From assembly GCF_900162685.1 (NCBI RefSeq), contig NZ_LT727828.1, forward strand, positions 2,344,235 through 2,408,234: DNA of 64,000 nt. The letters run 5' to 3'. The translations under genes were made by a program, and so were the position numbers. Below the pieces are notes generated by a model. The model saw only the letters and a program-made list of their open reading frames with translations. It was not told the origin of the DNA and made no database searches. Origin of the DNA: Terribacillus halophilus. Lineage in GTDB: Bacteria; Bacillota; Bacilli; Bacillales; Amphibacillaceae. Positions 17,253 through 26,448 of the stretch are shown here, one piece after another (the first letter of the stretch is position 1; the number at the start of each line of letters is the position of its first letter).

Positions 17253-20200
17253 CTTGTTCCACCTCCTTCTTAATGCTGTTTAACACTTCGTCATCTTTCA
17301 TATCTTTTATTGCACGGTATTGGTTGCTGGCAAGTGATGCATCAAATTGGCATACTGCCTTAAAGTCACAAAATGTACATGCGCTCCGATCGTGATGGCG
17401 GTATGGATTCAAATGCACACCGCCGTTTGTTATATCAAGACCCGCTTGCTCCATCAAGAATCTTGTATGCTGCTGTAACGCACGGAAAGTATCCTGATCG
17501 GCTGTCTGAGAACCAGAACGGAAAGCTCCATCCTTTTTCAACCCCGCCGGAATGATTTTACTCATGCCAGATTCAAGTGAGGTATCCATCATACGCGCAA
17601 CCGATTCGTTTTCCAGCAGCATCCCTTGCATCTTGAACTTTTTAAAGATTTCTTCCTCGATATCTACTTGTGATCTGCTTGATTGGGAAATAAGCGGATT
17701 ATGCACATGGAAATACAGCACACCCGCTGGAGTTGCCCGCAGTCCAAGCCACTGTTCCGAATGGGAGAGAACTACATCCAAATAAGCAAGCATTTGGAGT
17801 GCGAGTCCGTAGTATACTTCAGTCAGATTCAATGCTTTGCTGCTGGACTTGTAATCAATAATTCGAAGAAACAGCTCTTCTTGATCAATCGCTTTATCTA
17901 CTCGGTCAATCCGCCCTCTAAGCTGGATGTCATATCCATTCGGCAGTGTAAGTTCAATCGGCGGAAGTGTCTGGTTCTCTCCGAAATCAAGCTCCAGGCC
18001 GACCGGTGAAAATTTACTCTGCCTCGCTTGCTCGCTTAGTGTATAGGCTGCTCGGGAAATAATTTCTTGGAGCTTCTGTTGAATATATTTGAATCGATTC
18101 GAGCTGTGCAGGATTTGATTTTGAAGAACTGGCGCCAAATTCCCCATTGCTCGCTTCGCATATCCCGAAGCATCCTCTCGGTTCAGCTGTGCATAATTCC
18201 GTCCCTCGAGCTGCACCCAATCCGTGATCTGTTTTAAAGCTTCATGGAAAAGCTGCCCAATATCAGGCGCATCCAATTTGTATGTTCGCCTGTTTTCCAA
18301 GCCAAGGCTGTACTTAGCAAAATGCTGGTAAGAACAGCGATAGTACGTTTCCATTCGTGACACACTTGCTTTCACCTTTTTCGGGAATAGCTGCTCCTTC
18401 GTCTCTTCAGCCAAATCTTCTACTTCATTTCGATAGAAAAGACTTTGGAGAATTCTTCTTGTCAGCTCTTCCTCGCTCTCATGCTGGATGAACCAGTTTA
18501 GAACACTATCCCAAATCGGATGAATCGGATAGCTCCGCATCTTCCGAGCAAGCTGTGTTGTCAGTGCTGACCGGCTCTGATCAATTGTCGCAACAAAACG
18601 TGCTGTGTCAAGACTGTCCTCTGGGTCTTGGAGCATTCGCTCATCACAGCACCAGTCAAAGAGATCCTTCACTCGCTGTACGAGCGAAGAAGCCATCTTG
18701 GCCTTTCCTTCTTGGTCACTAATCGGGTAACTCACCCACAGCCGCTCACTCGCTGCCGTAAAAGCAACGTACATATAAAAGTTTTCATCCAGCAGCTGCC
18801 GCTTGCTTCCGGCCGCAAGCTGAACACCATACATAGCCAGCAGCTCCCGGTCTTCTTCGCTGATCAAGCCATCTGGCTTCGGCTTCATCGGCCAAACACC
18901 TTCGTTAACTCCTAACAAAAATGCACATTTCAGACCGCTCACTTTACTGTGGTCAATCGTCCCGACGATTACTTGATCCAAACTTGGCGGGATATGGGCA
19001 AACTCAAGTGACTCAAAGCCCGTCTCCATCGTGTGACGGAAGACCTGCAGCGAAACACGTTCTTCTCCTACGATCTCCACTGCTTCATCTAAGAGCTGGA
19101 GCACAGAATCCCATACTTGATCCTGCTCTCTTGCTCGCTCCAATTCTCCGCGTTCATCGAATGTCATTTGCATTTCTTCCAGCCGCTGCGGAACATGCAG
19201 CTGCTCCAGCCAGTTATAAACCGCAATTGCGCGCTCCCGGAATGTCTTTCCTTCACGCAGTTTGCGATCAAATTTCTTCATTGCATCCGCTACTTGGCGG
19301 CGATAATGGTTAATCCGCTTTTGCGTTTCCATTTCCTTGTCTGTCTGCCGAGCCGAATCGAATCCGCGGAAACGCTGGAAAATCCAGTCTTCCTTTTGCA
19401 GCCACCGATCTCGGGAACGAATCCCATATTCCAAGCAATAATTTTCTAATTCATCGATTGCTTCTTCTGTTAGCGGGTATTCGTCATCGGACTTGGGAAT
19501 GAGTCCTGTCTTCAGTACACGGAACACAGCTTCATAACGCCAGTTGCCGTCCACAACTTCCATTCCAGAGCGGATGAGCTCGAGCAGCGGGTGGTGAATC
19601 ATCGGTTTCTTTTGATCAATAAATACAGGAATATGATAATCAGCAAATACGGTTTCGATTAATTCGTGATATACATCTGCTTGTCTAAGCAGCAGCGCGA
19701 TGTCTTGGTAACGATAGCCTTTTTCACGTATGAGCGTAACAATCTCTTGTGCTACACCTTCTACCTCTGCTCGCGGATGGACTGCTTGCGCCAGCGTAAC
19801 CGGTACTTCTTCTTTTACAGCAGGAGCCGGCCGTGTCTCAAAATGCTTTTCTAAATGAAGAAAAGCAGGATTATGACCAAATCGACCTTCCGCTGGATCT
19901 AGTTTCTCTATTGATGTGATTGGCACATTCCGCTCTTGTGCTGTTTGCTTTATTTGAACAAACGTATCATGTGTGCGCGCAAACAAATCTAGCTCGTCCA
20001 CATCCTGCCGATCAGCTCCGTCTAATGTCAGCGTAACAGTTACCTGCTTCGCTTCCGTCATTAAGCTGCCAATAACTTCTAACTCTTGCGGAGTGAACTG
20101 ATGGAAGCCATCTAAGTATATTTCCGAATCCTTCACAGAACGGGATAGCGGTATTTTAGATGCAAGTAGATGCAGCTGATCTTCACTGTCAATATATTTA

Positions 20201-20739
20201 TCCCGCAAAAGTGCGGTAAGTCTATCGTAGATATAACTAATGTCTTCCAGCTTGTCCTTTAGTGACCCTTCATTAGAATGCGGCTGCTGGAATTGTTCCA
20301 TTTCGCGAATTTGGTCTTGGAGCAGCTCAGGTGTAATGCGATATCGCTTCAATTCCGAGATCATGTTCTCCAGCTGTTCCATAAAACCGTTCTTTTCAAT
20401 CGCTTTTTGAAACACATTCCAATCTGATTTTCGTTCCTCTGTAATTTTACGCAGCATCATTTGGACACCCGTCGAGGTTATGAACTGTTTTGTCGCACCG
20501 CCGGTTTCCTGCAGAACATACCAGGCCAGCCGGGACAAACTATAAACTTGTGCTCGAATACTTCCTTCTACGCCAGTTTGTCTGATCAGCGCTTGTTCTT
20601 GCTGAAAGGTCATCTGATCTGGTACTAAATAAAATATATTCGGCCCCATTGGGTCTGTTTGCAGCTTGTCTGCAATTTCATCCAGACAAGCACGTGTCTT
20701 GCCGGCTCCGGACCGGCCGATTATAAAACGTACACCCAT
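17233..20739 (-). CDS. addB: AddB, helicase-nuclease subunit B
   Basis: Subunit B of AddAB. The 1168-residue protein begins MGVRFIIGRSGAGKTR with a Walker A-like loop, has a helicase-like but degenerate body, and ends with a second nuclease domain (LRIIDYKSSSKAL near 1000) and the iron-sulfur cysteines: one in YYRCSYQHF near 785 and the triplet in CTFCDFKAVC near the C terminus. The longer reading frame begins at 20820, but AGGAGTG lies just ahead of the ATG at 20739, and the resulting length agrees with B. subtilis AddB (1166). It precedes addA with a 20-bp overlap. Confidence 0.97.
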   Translation of the reverse strand: MGVRFIIGRSGAGKTRACLDEIADKLQTDPMGPNIFYLVPDQMTFQQEQALIRQTGVEGSIRAQVYSLSRLAWYVLQETGGATKQFITSTGVQMMLRKITEERKSDWNVFQKAIEKNGFMEQLENMISELKRYRITPELLQDQIREMEQFQQPHSNEGSLKDKLEDISYIYDRLTALLRDKYIDSEDQLHLLASKIPLSRSVKDSEIYLDGFHQFTPQELEVIGSLMTEAKQVTVTLTLDGADRQDVDELDLFARTHDTFVQIKQTAQERNVPITSIEKLDPAEGRFGHNPAFLHLEKHFETRPAPAVKEEVPVTLAQAVHPRAEVEGVAQEIVTLIREKGYRYQDIALLLRQADVYHELIETVFADYHIPVFIDQKKPMIHHPLLELIRSGMEVVDGNWRYEAVFRVLKTGLIPKSDDEYPLTEEAIDELENYCLEYGIRSRDRWLQKEDWIFQRFRGFDSARQTDKEMETQKRINHYRRQVADAMKKFDRKLREGKTFRERAIAVYNWLEQLHVPQRLEEMQMTFDERGELERAREQDQVWDSVLQLLDEAVEIVGEERVSLQVFRHTMETGFESLEFAHIPPSLDQVIVGTIDHSKVSGLKCAFLLGVNEGVWPMKPKPDGLISEEDRELLAMYGVQLAAGSKRQLLDENFYMYVAFTAASERLWVSYPISDQEGKAKMASSLVQRVKDLFDWCCDERMLQDPEDSLDTARFVATIDQSRSALTTQLARKMRSYPIHPIWDSVLNWFIQHESEEELTRRILQSLFYRNEVEDLAEETKEQLFPKKVKASVSRMETYYRCSYQHFAKYSLGLENRRTYKLDAPDIGQLFHEALKQITDWVQLEGRNYAQLNREDASGYAKRAMGNLAPVLQNQILHSSNRFKYIQQKLQEIISRAAYTLSEQARQSKFSPVGLELDFGENQTLPPIELTLPNGYDIQLRGRIDRVDKAIDQEELFLRIIDYKSSSKALNLTEVYYGLALQMLAYLDVVLSHSEQWLGLRATPAGVLYFHVHNPLISQSSRSQVDIEEEIFKKFKMQGMLLENESVARMMDTSLESGMSKIIPAGLKKDGAFRSGSQTADQDTFRALQQHTRFLMEQAGLDITNGGVHLNPYRHHDRSACTFCDFKAVCQFDASLASNQYRAIKDMKDDEVLNSIKKEVEQDGSVDK

Positions 20740-20894
20740 GTTAGGCTTCACTCCTGTCTTCCATTCTATTATTCTTATTTTACCACGTTCCGTGTAGCAA
20801 AGGAAAAAGGATAAGCACATTTGTTCGCTTGCATTTACTGGAAAGCGAAGTTTATTGTTCGAAGCAGCAGCCTAGTTCACATGTTCTAATGTAA

Positions 20895-20942
20895 AAAAGC
20901 CGAGCAATTCTGGGATTCACACCTCAGAATTGCTCGGCTTTT
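20895..20942. terminator. Intrinsic terminator after lepB
   Basis: Perfect 18-bp stem (AAAAGCCGAGCAATTCTG, 20895-20912 with 20925-20942). It follows lepB on the minus strand, 30 bp past the stop, and insulates addB. Confidence 0.85.
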
Positions 20943-20971
20943 CGTTTATTAAAATCCTGTCGTTACAGCCT

Positions 20972-21514
20972 CTATTCACCAATTCCTGCTGCTGACATTG
21001 GCCAAAAGCGGGCGTCTACTTTTCCGACGACTTTTTCGATCGGTATAAAGCCGAATGATCGGCTGTCAAGACTGTCTCTGCGGTTATCACCCATGACGAA
21101 CAGCTTATCTTCAGGTACTGCTGCCCGATCCGTAACTTCTTCCAGCGTAAAATCTTTGGTCAGCTGGCCATCCACTTTATCTCGGTAGTTTTCCAAGTAA
21201 TGTTCCGGCCTGTATACACCATTGACGAACAGCTTATCATTATGAACTTCGATTGTGTCTCCCGGCATTCCAATGACTCGCTTTACATAATCTTCATCTT
21301 CTGTAGCATGAAATACGATGACATCAAAACGTTGAATACTAGACGCATCATCCATGAACTTATTCACCATTAGGAAGTTTCCATCCTGCAAGGTCGGCTC
21401 CATTGATTGCCCTTCAACACGGTAATCCGCAAACATTAATTCTCTGGCAAAGAAGAACACAAGCAGTATGCCGCCTAAAGAGAGTAACCACTTCCAGTGC
21501 TTCGTCTTTTTCAT
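20972..21514 (-). CDS. lepB: Type I signal peptidase
   Basis: Removes signal peptides from exported preproteins at the outer face of the membrane. The 180-residue protein has one N-terminal membrane anchor (about 9-27), the catalytic Ser37 in GQSMEPTL and the general base Lys78 in DYVKRVIGMPGD, then box E GDNRRDSLDSRSFG, so it is a Sip-type (prokaryotic, single-anchor) enzyme. Gene order with yhjE matches B. subtilis sipV (yhjF). GGAGG lies 7 nt before the ATG, but it abuts a strong hairpin (21525-21557) that could limit translation. Confidence 0.95.
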   Translation of the reverse strand: MKKTKHWKWLLSLGGILLVFFFARELMFADYRVEGQSMEPTLQDGNFLMVNKFMDDASSIQRFDVIVFHATEDEDYVKRVIGMPGDTIEVHNDKLFVNGVYRPEHYLENYRDKVDGQLTKDFTLEEVTDRAAVPEDKLFVMGDNRRDSLDSRSFGFIPIEKVVGKVDARFWPMSAAGIGE

Positions 21515-21524
21515 GTGTTATCCT

Positions 21525-21557
21525 CCGGTGTAAGTGTTTTGCAACACTTTACCCCGG
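21525..21557 (-). promoter_or_regulatory. Intercistronic hairpin overlapping the lepB Shine-Dalgarno
   Basis: On the minus strand CCGGGGTAAAGTGTT pairs with AACACTTACACCGG (4-nt loop, small bulges). The 3' arm ends in the CCGG that overlaps CCGGAGG, the lepB ribosome binding site. There is no T run, so it is not an ordinary terminator. Confidence 0.5.
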
Positions 21558-21568
21558 CTTAGGATGCT

Positions 21569-22216
21569 TTAATCCTTATGAGAATGCTCTAGTTTTTTGT
21601 TTTTCTTCTTCAATCTAGTTTCCACATACTTTCCAATTATCCAGAAGAGGATAATCGCGCTCGCTACAACAACAGCTTTTATTGGATTTTCAGCAAAGGA
21701 AGTCAGGCTGTCCCCTACATAAGCGATAGAGAAAATCATTAATGCTTTACCAAGAATAACCGCCAGCGCGAATTGCTGCAGGCTGATTCTCGATAATCCA
21801 GCTACTACATTAATGATAGCAGAAGGCGAGAACGGGAAGCATAACAATATAAACAGCGGACCAAAACCATGTCGATCCAGCCACTCGGTTATCTTCTTCA
21901 CTTGTTTATTGTTCCGCAGCCAATTGATCATGCGTGTATGACGATAGCGCCGAATCAGCCAAAACACAGTGATTGCGCCAAGTGTCGTGCCCACCCAGGA
22001 ATATAGAAAGCCCCATAGAAGACCGTATGCCACCGTATTAGTAAGAACGAATACGACGAGCGGCAGAAATGGCAAAAAACTTTCCAAATAGGGAAGTACA
22101 ATGCCGGGTATAGGACCCAAATTTTCGTATTTATCTAACAGGGACTTTGCGTAATCGTCCCATGTTCCATTGCGGAACATTTCCATTACATCGTTCCAAC
22201 TAAAACCTAAGACCAT
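21569..22216 (-). CDS. yhjE: TVP38/TMEM64 (VTT domain) membrane protein YhjE
   Basis: A 215-residue membrane protein of the VTT/TVP38/TMEM64 (DedA-related) family, with segments such as LESFLPFLPLVVFV, the glycine-rich stretch AYGLLWGFLYSWVGTTLG, and the conserved FCFPFSPSAIINVVAG-like reentrant region (here LLCFPFSPSAIINVVAGLS). The C-terminal tail is basic. Homologues are thought to move lipids or ions; the substrate is not known. It precedes lepB by 54 bp on the same strand, as yhjE precedes sipV in B. subtilis. Confidence 0.9.
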   Translation of the reverse strand: MVLGFSWNDVMEMFRNGTWDDYAKSLLDKYENLGPIPGIVLPYLESFLPFLPLVVFVLTNTVAYGLLWGFLYSWVGTTLGAITVFWLIRRYRHTRMINWLRNNKQVKKITEWLDRHGFGPLFILLCFPFSPSAIINVVAGLSRISLQQFALAVILGKALMIFSIAYVGDSLTSFAENPIKAVVVASAIILFWIIGKYVETRLKKKNKKLEHSHKD

Positions 22217-22351
22217 CTAACCATTCTCCTATTCCCTGCAAAACACCTTTTTTCCATTTTAAACGAAAAGTCCAAGCATGCAAAGTCTGTTGGATAACTC
22301 CTTCTTTTCCTGCATTTGGTTATTCAATTATAAATTACCGGTATGATCCTG

Positions 22352-22380
22352 TTTTCACTTTACAAGCAATAGGGTATAAT
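22352..22380 (+). promoter_or_regulatory. Sigma-A promoter for yhjD
   Basis: TTTTCA (22352-22357), 17-bp spacer, TATAAT (22375-22380), 33 bp before the yhjD start. Confidence 0.6.
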
Positions 22381-22413
22381 GGAACATACGTTCGTAATAG
22401 GAGGGGAAGGCAA

Positions 22414-22803
22414 ATGCGTTGTCTTAGTGAGTCGGAATACAGGCTGGGGTCACGCTTTCTGTTTTTATCTATGGCCATCGTTGTTCTGCAGCAGGACATT
22501 CAGATTGTGGAGGAAGGAAAGCACAAAATTAAAACCCATTTGCTGCATACATTACAGTCTATGGAGAAAGCAGCTTTAGAAGAGCGCCGACAGCTGCGCA
22601 CCAAACTCCGAGCGAGTAATATGCAAATTGTAACAGCTGAAAAAAATGATGCCTTTACTACCTTCTTGTTTATCACAAAAGAATGCGAAGAGAAGCGGAA
22701 TTACTTTAATCCTGCTATACGAAAGAAAGTCGAGGCAATCCTGCTTGAGCTTACAGAAAGGGTTCCGCAATCTGGTCCCCGCCATACTTCCACAAATGCC
22801 TGA
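22414..22803 (+). CDS. yhjD: YhjD-like protein
   Basis: A 129-residue soluble helical protein resembling B. subtilis YhjD: the pieces VLQQDIQIVEEGKHKIK, AEKNDAFTTFLFITK and RNYFNPAIRKKVEAILLEL follow the family pattern as I remember it. Function is unknown. AGGAGGGGAAGG precedes the ATG and a good promoter lies upstream. The last 53 bp overlap the end of comK on the other strand, so the two transcripts must overlap. In B. subtilis yhjD also lies near this region. Confidence 0.8.
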   Translation: MRCLSESEYRLGSRFLFLSMAIVVLQQDIQIVEEGKHKIKTHLLHTLQSMEKAALEERRQLRTKLRASNMQIVTAEKNDAFTTFLFITKECEEKRNYFNPAIRKKVEAILLELTERVPQSGPRHTSTNA

Positions 22804-23269
22804 TTCGCTTATCCAGCAAAAATCTGTATTGGGCTGTGCGCTGCACTTGGTTCATCATAGAGCCATAAGAGACATCGAGTGTGAGGGTATGATCATTTTT
22901 GAAAATGATGCGTGTACGCTGATGAGGTGCAGCTTCCATGAGCTTGATGTGGGAATGAGAAATCCAGGAGCATGTATGGGAAAGCGGCGAGGAGGTAGGA
23001 AAGAAGTACATACCGCTGACAGGATCAATTGATATTGGCGCTTTATGCGTTATACCACAAATTTCTTTAACGCCTGCCTGTCTTCCTTTCAAACTGCTTC
23101 CATAAAACTTACAAGCTAAGTCAATGAATTTACTTGGAGGGGTGCGGTAAGAATAGCTGTTTTCTGTTTCCAGTACTTCGCAGCCAGGATGGCCGTTTTC
23201 AAGGCTTTTCGGCAATACCGCCATCGTAAGCGGTGTAAGTTCTGCCACTGCGGGGCTTTGATTTATCAT
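22751..23269 (-). CDS. comK: Competence transcription factor ComK
   Basis: Master activator of DNA uptake genes; binds paired AAAA-N5-TTTT boxes. The 172-residue protein carries the family core: LTPLTMAVLP, FIDLACKFYGSSLKGRQAGVKE, ITHKAPISIDPVSGMYFFPT, SWISHSHIKL and SYGSMMNQVQRTAQYRF. B. subtilis ComK is 192 residues; this one lacks most of the C-terminal tail that there carries regulatory and proteolysis determinants, which may alter MecA/ClpCP control (inference). The start is fixed by AAAGGATG ahead of the ATG. I see no clean K-box pair in the 130-bp upstream region. The 3' end overlaps yhjD by 53 bp. Confidence 0.92.
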   Translation of the reverse strand: MINQSPAVAELTPLTMAVLPKSLENGHPGCEVLETENSYSYRTPPSKFIDLACKFYGSSLKGRQAGVKEICGITHKAPISIDPVSGMYFFPTSSPLSHTCSWISHSHIKLMEAAPHQRTRIIFKNDHTLTLDVSYGSMMNQVQRTAQYRFLLDKRIRHLWKYGGDQIAEPFL

Positions 23270-23377
23270 TATGTCATCCTTTCTGATGCAGGAAAAGAAG
23301 GATTGCTTTTACAATAGCAAATAAAACGTCGAAAAACAGTAGAATTTTGCTTTCTTAATAGAATCCTTACAATATAA

Positions 23378-23413
23378 AAGCAGAAGCAAGGTGTTTCATC
23401 ATTGCTTCTGCTT
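23378..23413 (-). terminator. Intrinsic terminator after yhfN
   Basis: Perfect 12-bp stem (AAGCAGAAGCAA 23378-23389 with 23402-23413), followed on the minus strand by TTTTATAT. It contains the yhfN stop codon region. Confidence 0.75.
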
Positions 23414-24577
23414 GTTTTCAGCATATTCTTTTATTGTTTCAATACGGTCTTGCATAGGCGGATGGGTAGAACGAAGCCATGTAATAATCGGCCAAGGATC
23501 TGAGTCTCCTTTGGATACGCTTTGCATCTTCTGAAACATGCTAATACCAGCTTCTGTATCAGGTGCATGCTCCAGTGCATAGGCATCCGCTTGCTGTTCC
23601 ATCTCCCGGGAAACGTATAGCGATACAGGCTGACTGACAAGCTGAAAGGCAGTCAGCATGAGCAGGAAAAGCGGCACGGCTTGCAGCTGATGCGCCTGCA
23701 GCTGTCTCTTGGCCAAATAGTTAGCAGAAAGTCTTTTTGTCATCCACAAGAGCAGGAGCCCGAGCACAAGAAATCCTGCTGTACCCCAATACACATGATG
23801 CAGCACATAATGTCCGATTTCATGAGCCACAATGAACAGCACCTCCTCCTGCTCCAACCCTTCAATTGTAGTGTCATAAAGGACAACACGTGCACTATCA
23901 AATACTCCTGTTACGTAAGCGTTATACGTTACCGTTTTGGCACTCTTCCCTATCTCCAGCAATGTTGCCTCCGGAATACCAGCTTCACCAGTCAGCTGTT
24001 GAATTTGTGTACGCAGCTGTCCCTCTCGTAAACTATGAAAATCCTCATAAATCGGATCAATCCAGATTGGCTGTACATAAACGACAAAGATAGCGCACGG
24101 GACGAGCATAACCCAAAGAAGAATCCACCAGTTTTTCTGAAACTTTTTCATAAGCAGCTGTGAAAGATAGACGACTGCTGTCACAGCCAAATAAAGCAGC
24201 AGCAAACTTAATGCATACTCCCCAAGCCAATCAAAGAAGGGCTGTACACTAATAGCGGCACTGCGCGCATTCCAGTATCCTGCCAGCCGGAATGGCAGCT
24301 GAACGACACCGTAAAGCAAAACCAGAACCAATACAAAGACTGCTGCAGCTGGCAGCCTGGAGAGTCGCCTTTCCAGACTAGCTGCAAGCTCCTTCCAACG
24401 CCGGCTTTTCCAGACGAAATACAATAACACTGGCAATAAAGGAAGACGCGCGAAATATACTGCATGCCCAATACTGGCATAACGGCTTGCATTCGTGTTA
24501 AGCTCCGGATAAAAAAACGGAAAGAAGATCCAAATAGCAATCACGTACAAACTGTAAGCAAAAACGAGCCGTTTCAT
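23399..24577 (-). CDS. yhfN: M48 family zinc metallopeptidase YhfN
   Basis: A membrane zinc protease of the Ste24/HtpX class. The 392-residue protein has several membrane segments, the zinc motif HEIGHYVLHH near residue 250 and the downstream QQADAYALEH supplying a further ligand, then the conserved STHPPMQDRI near the C terminus. Two adjacent ATG codons exist (24580 and 24577); AGGAGG is only 3 nt from the first and 6 nt from the second, so the second is favoured. B. subtilis yhfN lies near lplJ and yhfI as here. The substrate is unknown; membrane protein or lipoprotein turnover is likely. Confidence 0.92.
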   Translation of the reverse strand: MKRLVFAYSLYVIAIWIFFPFFYPELNTNASRYASIGHAVYFARLPLLPVLLYFVWKSRRWKELAASLERRLSRLPAAAVFVLVLVLLYGVVQLPFRLAGYWNARSAAISVQPFFDWLGEYALSLLLLYLAVTAVVYLSQLLMKKFQKNWWILLWVMLVPCAIFVVYVQPIWIDPIYEDFHSLREGQLRTQIQQLTGEAGIPEATLLEIGKSAKTVTYNAYVTGVFDSARVVLYDTTIEGLEQEEVLFIVAHEIGHYVLHHVYWGTAGFLVLGLLLLWMTKRLSANYLAKRQLQAHQLQAVPLFLLMLTAFQLVSQPVSLYVSREMEQQADAYALEHAPDTEAGISMFQKMQSVSKGDSDPWPIITWLRSTHPPMQDRIETIKEYAENKQKQ

Positions 24578-24591
24578 CATATTCCTCCTAG

Positions 24592-24621
24592 AAAAAAAGA
24601 GACGGCCCGCAGGACGTCTCT
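24592..24621 (-). terminator. Intrinsic terminator after lplJ
   Basis: AGAGACG pairs with CGTCTCT, followed on the minus strand by seven T residues, 8 bp past the lplJ stop. Confidence 0.8.
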
Positions 24622-24628
24622 ATGAAAA

Positions 24629-25624
24629 TCAGTACATCAAATCGATGAAATCATCTTTATCAATCTTGCCAAGATAATGGCTTACATTCACATCTGCCAG
24701 TGCTTGCTGAATAGCAGCTCGTTCATAGCGAATACCTTGCAGTTTTTCCTCAAGTTCACTAACTTCTCCAACACCGAAGTAATCACCGAAAATACGAATT
24801 TGCTCAATCATCCCTTTTTTCACATCTAAACGAACATCCACATTTCCCGCCGGGAACTTGTGTGTTTGCTGGATATTGAAGCTAGGTGATTTGCCATAGT
24901 TCCACTCCCATTGTTGGTATCTTTCTTCGCTAAGTTTGTGGATAGCTTTCCAATCTTCTTCTGTCAGTTTGTAACGCGGCACGTCTTTCGTATCCTCGAC
25001 GTCGAAGATATAACGAAGCAGCATATCTCTGAATTCGTCCATCGGAAGCTTATGATCCATGAATTCTGAGATATTCGCTACACGACTGCGAATCGATTTG
25101 ATTCCCTTCGATTCGATTTTTTCTTTTTTCACCTTCAGCGCTGAAACAACATGTTCAATCTCTGAATCATACATCAATGTCCCATGGCTGAACATCAAAC
25201 CTCTTGTAGAGAATTGTGCGTTTCCTGAAATTTTCCTTTCGCCTACAAGTAAATCATTTCGTCCTTTTAACTCTGCTGGCACGCCTAGTTTATTCAACGC
25301 GTCTGTCACCGGTTTTGTAAACTTAGCAAAGTCTTGGAAGCTGTTGCCATCATCCTGTGTGATAAAGCTGAAATTCAAGTTTCCAAGATCGTGATATACG
25401 GCTCCGCCCCCAGATAAGCGACGCACAACGTGAATGCCATTATCATCTACATATTTAGTATTAATTTCTTCAATTGTGTTTTGGTTTCGGCCAATGATGA
25501 TGGACGGCTCATTTATGTAGAAAAGCAGATAGGTATCGTCTTGTCCGAAATTTTTTAAAACGTATTCTTCGATAGCGAGGTTAATCCTCGGATCGTTAAT
25601 CCCTTCATTATCAATAAAGCGCAA
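24629..25624 (-). CDS. lplJ: Lipoate-protein ligase LplJ
   Basis: Attaches free lipoate, via lipoyl-AMP, to lipoyl domains of 2-oxoacid dehydrogenases and GcvH. The protein shows the ligase signature NEPSIIIGRNQN, VRRLSGGGAVYHDLGNLNFSF and KISGNAQF with the catalytic lysine region. The open frame begins at a TTG at 25645, but a GGGGGT site 8 nt ahead of a second TTG at 25624 gives a start that yields 331 residues, the same length as B. subtilis LplJ, and begins at the conserved RFIDNEGINDPRINLA. It sits between yhfN and yhfI as in B. subtilis. Confidence 0.95.
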   Translation of the reverse strand: MRFIDNEGINDPRINLAIEEYVLKNFGQDDTYLLFYINEPSIIIGRNQNTIEEINTKYVDDNGIHVVRRLSGGGAVYHDLGNLNFSFITQDDGNSFQDFAKFTKPVTDALNKLGVPAELKGRNDLLVGERKISGNAQFSTRGLMFSHGTLMYDSEIEHVVSALKVKKEKIESKGIKSIRSRVANISEFMDHKLPMDEFRDMLLRYIFDVEDTKDVPRYKLTEEDWKAIHKLSEERYQQWEWNYGKSPSFNIQQTHKFPAGNVDVRLDVKKGMIEQIRIFGDYFGVGEVSELEEKLQGIRYERAAIQQALADVNVSHYLGKIDKDDFIDLMY

Positions 25625-25706
25625 AATAAAAACCCCCAGTGTCAATAAATGTTTATCCTAGTAATATTCTACCGAATCCGAAGCCCGATAGCAATTCAGA
25701 GAAAAA

Positions 25707-25727
25707 GGGAAGGGTATTACCCTTCCC
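25707..25727 (-). terminator. Intrinsic terminator after yhfI
   Basis: Perfect 9-bp GC-rich stem (GGGAAGGGT/ACCCTTCCC) with ATT loop; on the minus strand it is followed by TTTTTC. It contains the yhfI stop codon. Confidence 0.8.
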
Positions 25728-26448
25728 ACGTTAATCCTTCATATGCAAGGTTCACTTTGCCGCTAAAAACACTGCCTGCTTCCTCTAATAGCTGACGATG
25801 CTCTCCGAAATGCGGCAGATGACTTAGAAACAATGTCTTTACACCAGCTTGTTCAGCAATGCCACCGACTTGGAGACTATTCATATGACCAGCTGCTTCC
25901 CCATCCTGATCTTGATAGAAGTTACAATCGGTAATAAGAAGATCCGCTCCTTTGCTGAATTCTGCCCATTCATCCAAATAACTGGAATCAGCTGTATACA
26001 CAATATCTGATTCGCCATCTGAGATACGCATACCGTAGCATGGTACTGGATGTTTCGTTTTCATAAAGCTAATAGCAAAAGGACCTACGCTAAGAATCTC
26101 ATCCGGTTTGTAGGCAATACCTTCTGTAAATTTATGAGTTAAGCTCTTAAAGCCTGTCTCATTTTCTGCGTGCGCATATATTGGCAGTACATCTTCTGTT
26201 CCTTTCAAGCTATTCTGCACTTGCCATACATGCTGGAGCGCTCCTACATCAGCTACATGATCGGGATGGTAATGACTTAAGACCACCGCATCCAACTTTT
26301 TCGGATCTATAAAAGCCGGCATCCGGGATAAGGCACCGCTGCCGCAATCAAGTAATAGCGCATAGCCATCCTTTTCTACTAAATAACAAGAGCTCGCACT
26401 TTCCCATCCTGGATATGCGCCCCAAAATCCAATCACTGTCAATTTCAT
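25717..26448 (-). CDS. yhfI: Metallo-beta-lactamase-fold hydrolase YhfI
   Basis: A 243-residue MBL-fold hydrolase of the RNase Z/phosphodiesterase-like branch. The zinc site motif LSHYHPDHVAD lies near residue 57 and further ligands are in TADSSY (about 150), TDCNFY and FLSHLPHFGEH (about 210). It starts MKLTVIGFWGAYPG, the usual N terminus of this group. The substrate is not known; cyclic nucleotide or RNA hydrolysis has been suggested for relatives. AAGGAGAGG precedes the ATG. Confidence 0.92.
   Translation of the reverse strand: MKLTVIGFWGAYPGWESASSCYLVEKDGYALLLDCGSGALSRMPAFIDPKKLDAVVLSHYHPDHVADVGALQHVWQVQNSLKGTEDVLPIYAHAENETGFKSLTHKFTEGIAYKPDEILSVGPFAISFMKTKHPVPCYGMRISDGESDIVYTADSSYLDEWAEFSKGADLLITDCNFYQDQDGEAAGHMNSLQVGGIAEQAGVKTLFLSHLPHFGEHRQLLEEAGSVFSGKVNLAYEGLTWEG

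Noticed and set aside
23270-23398. Possible K-box pair upstream of comK
   Set aside because: AAAA and TTTT runs exist but the N5 spacing of the box is not met; the best candidate has eight bases between the runs.
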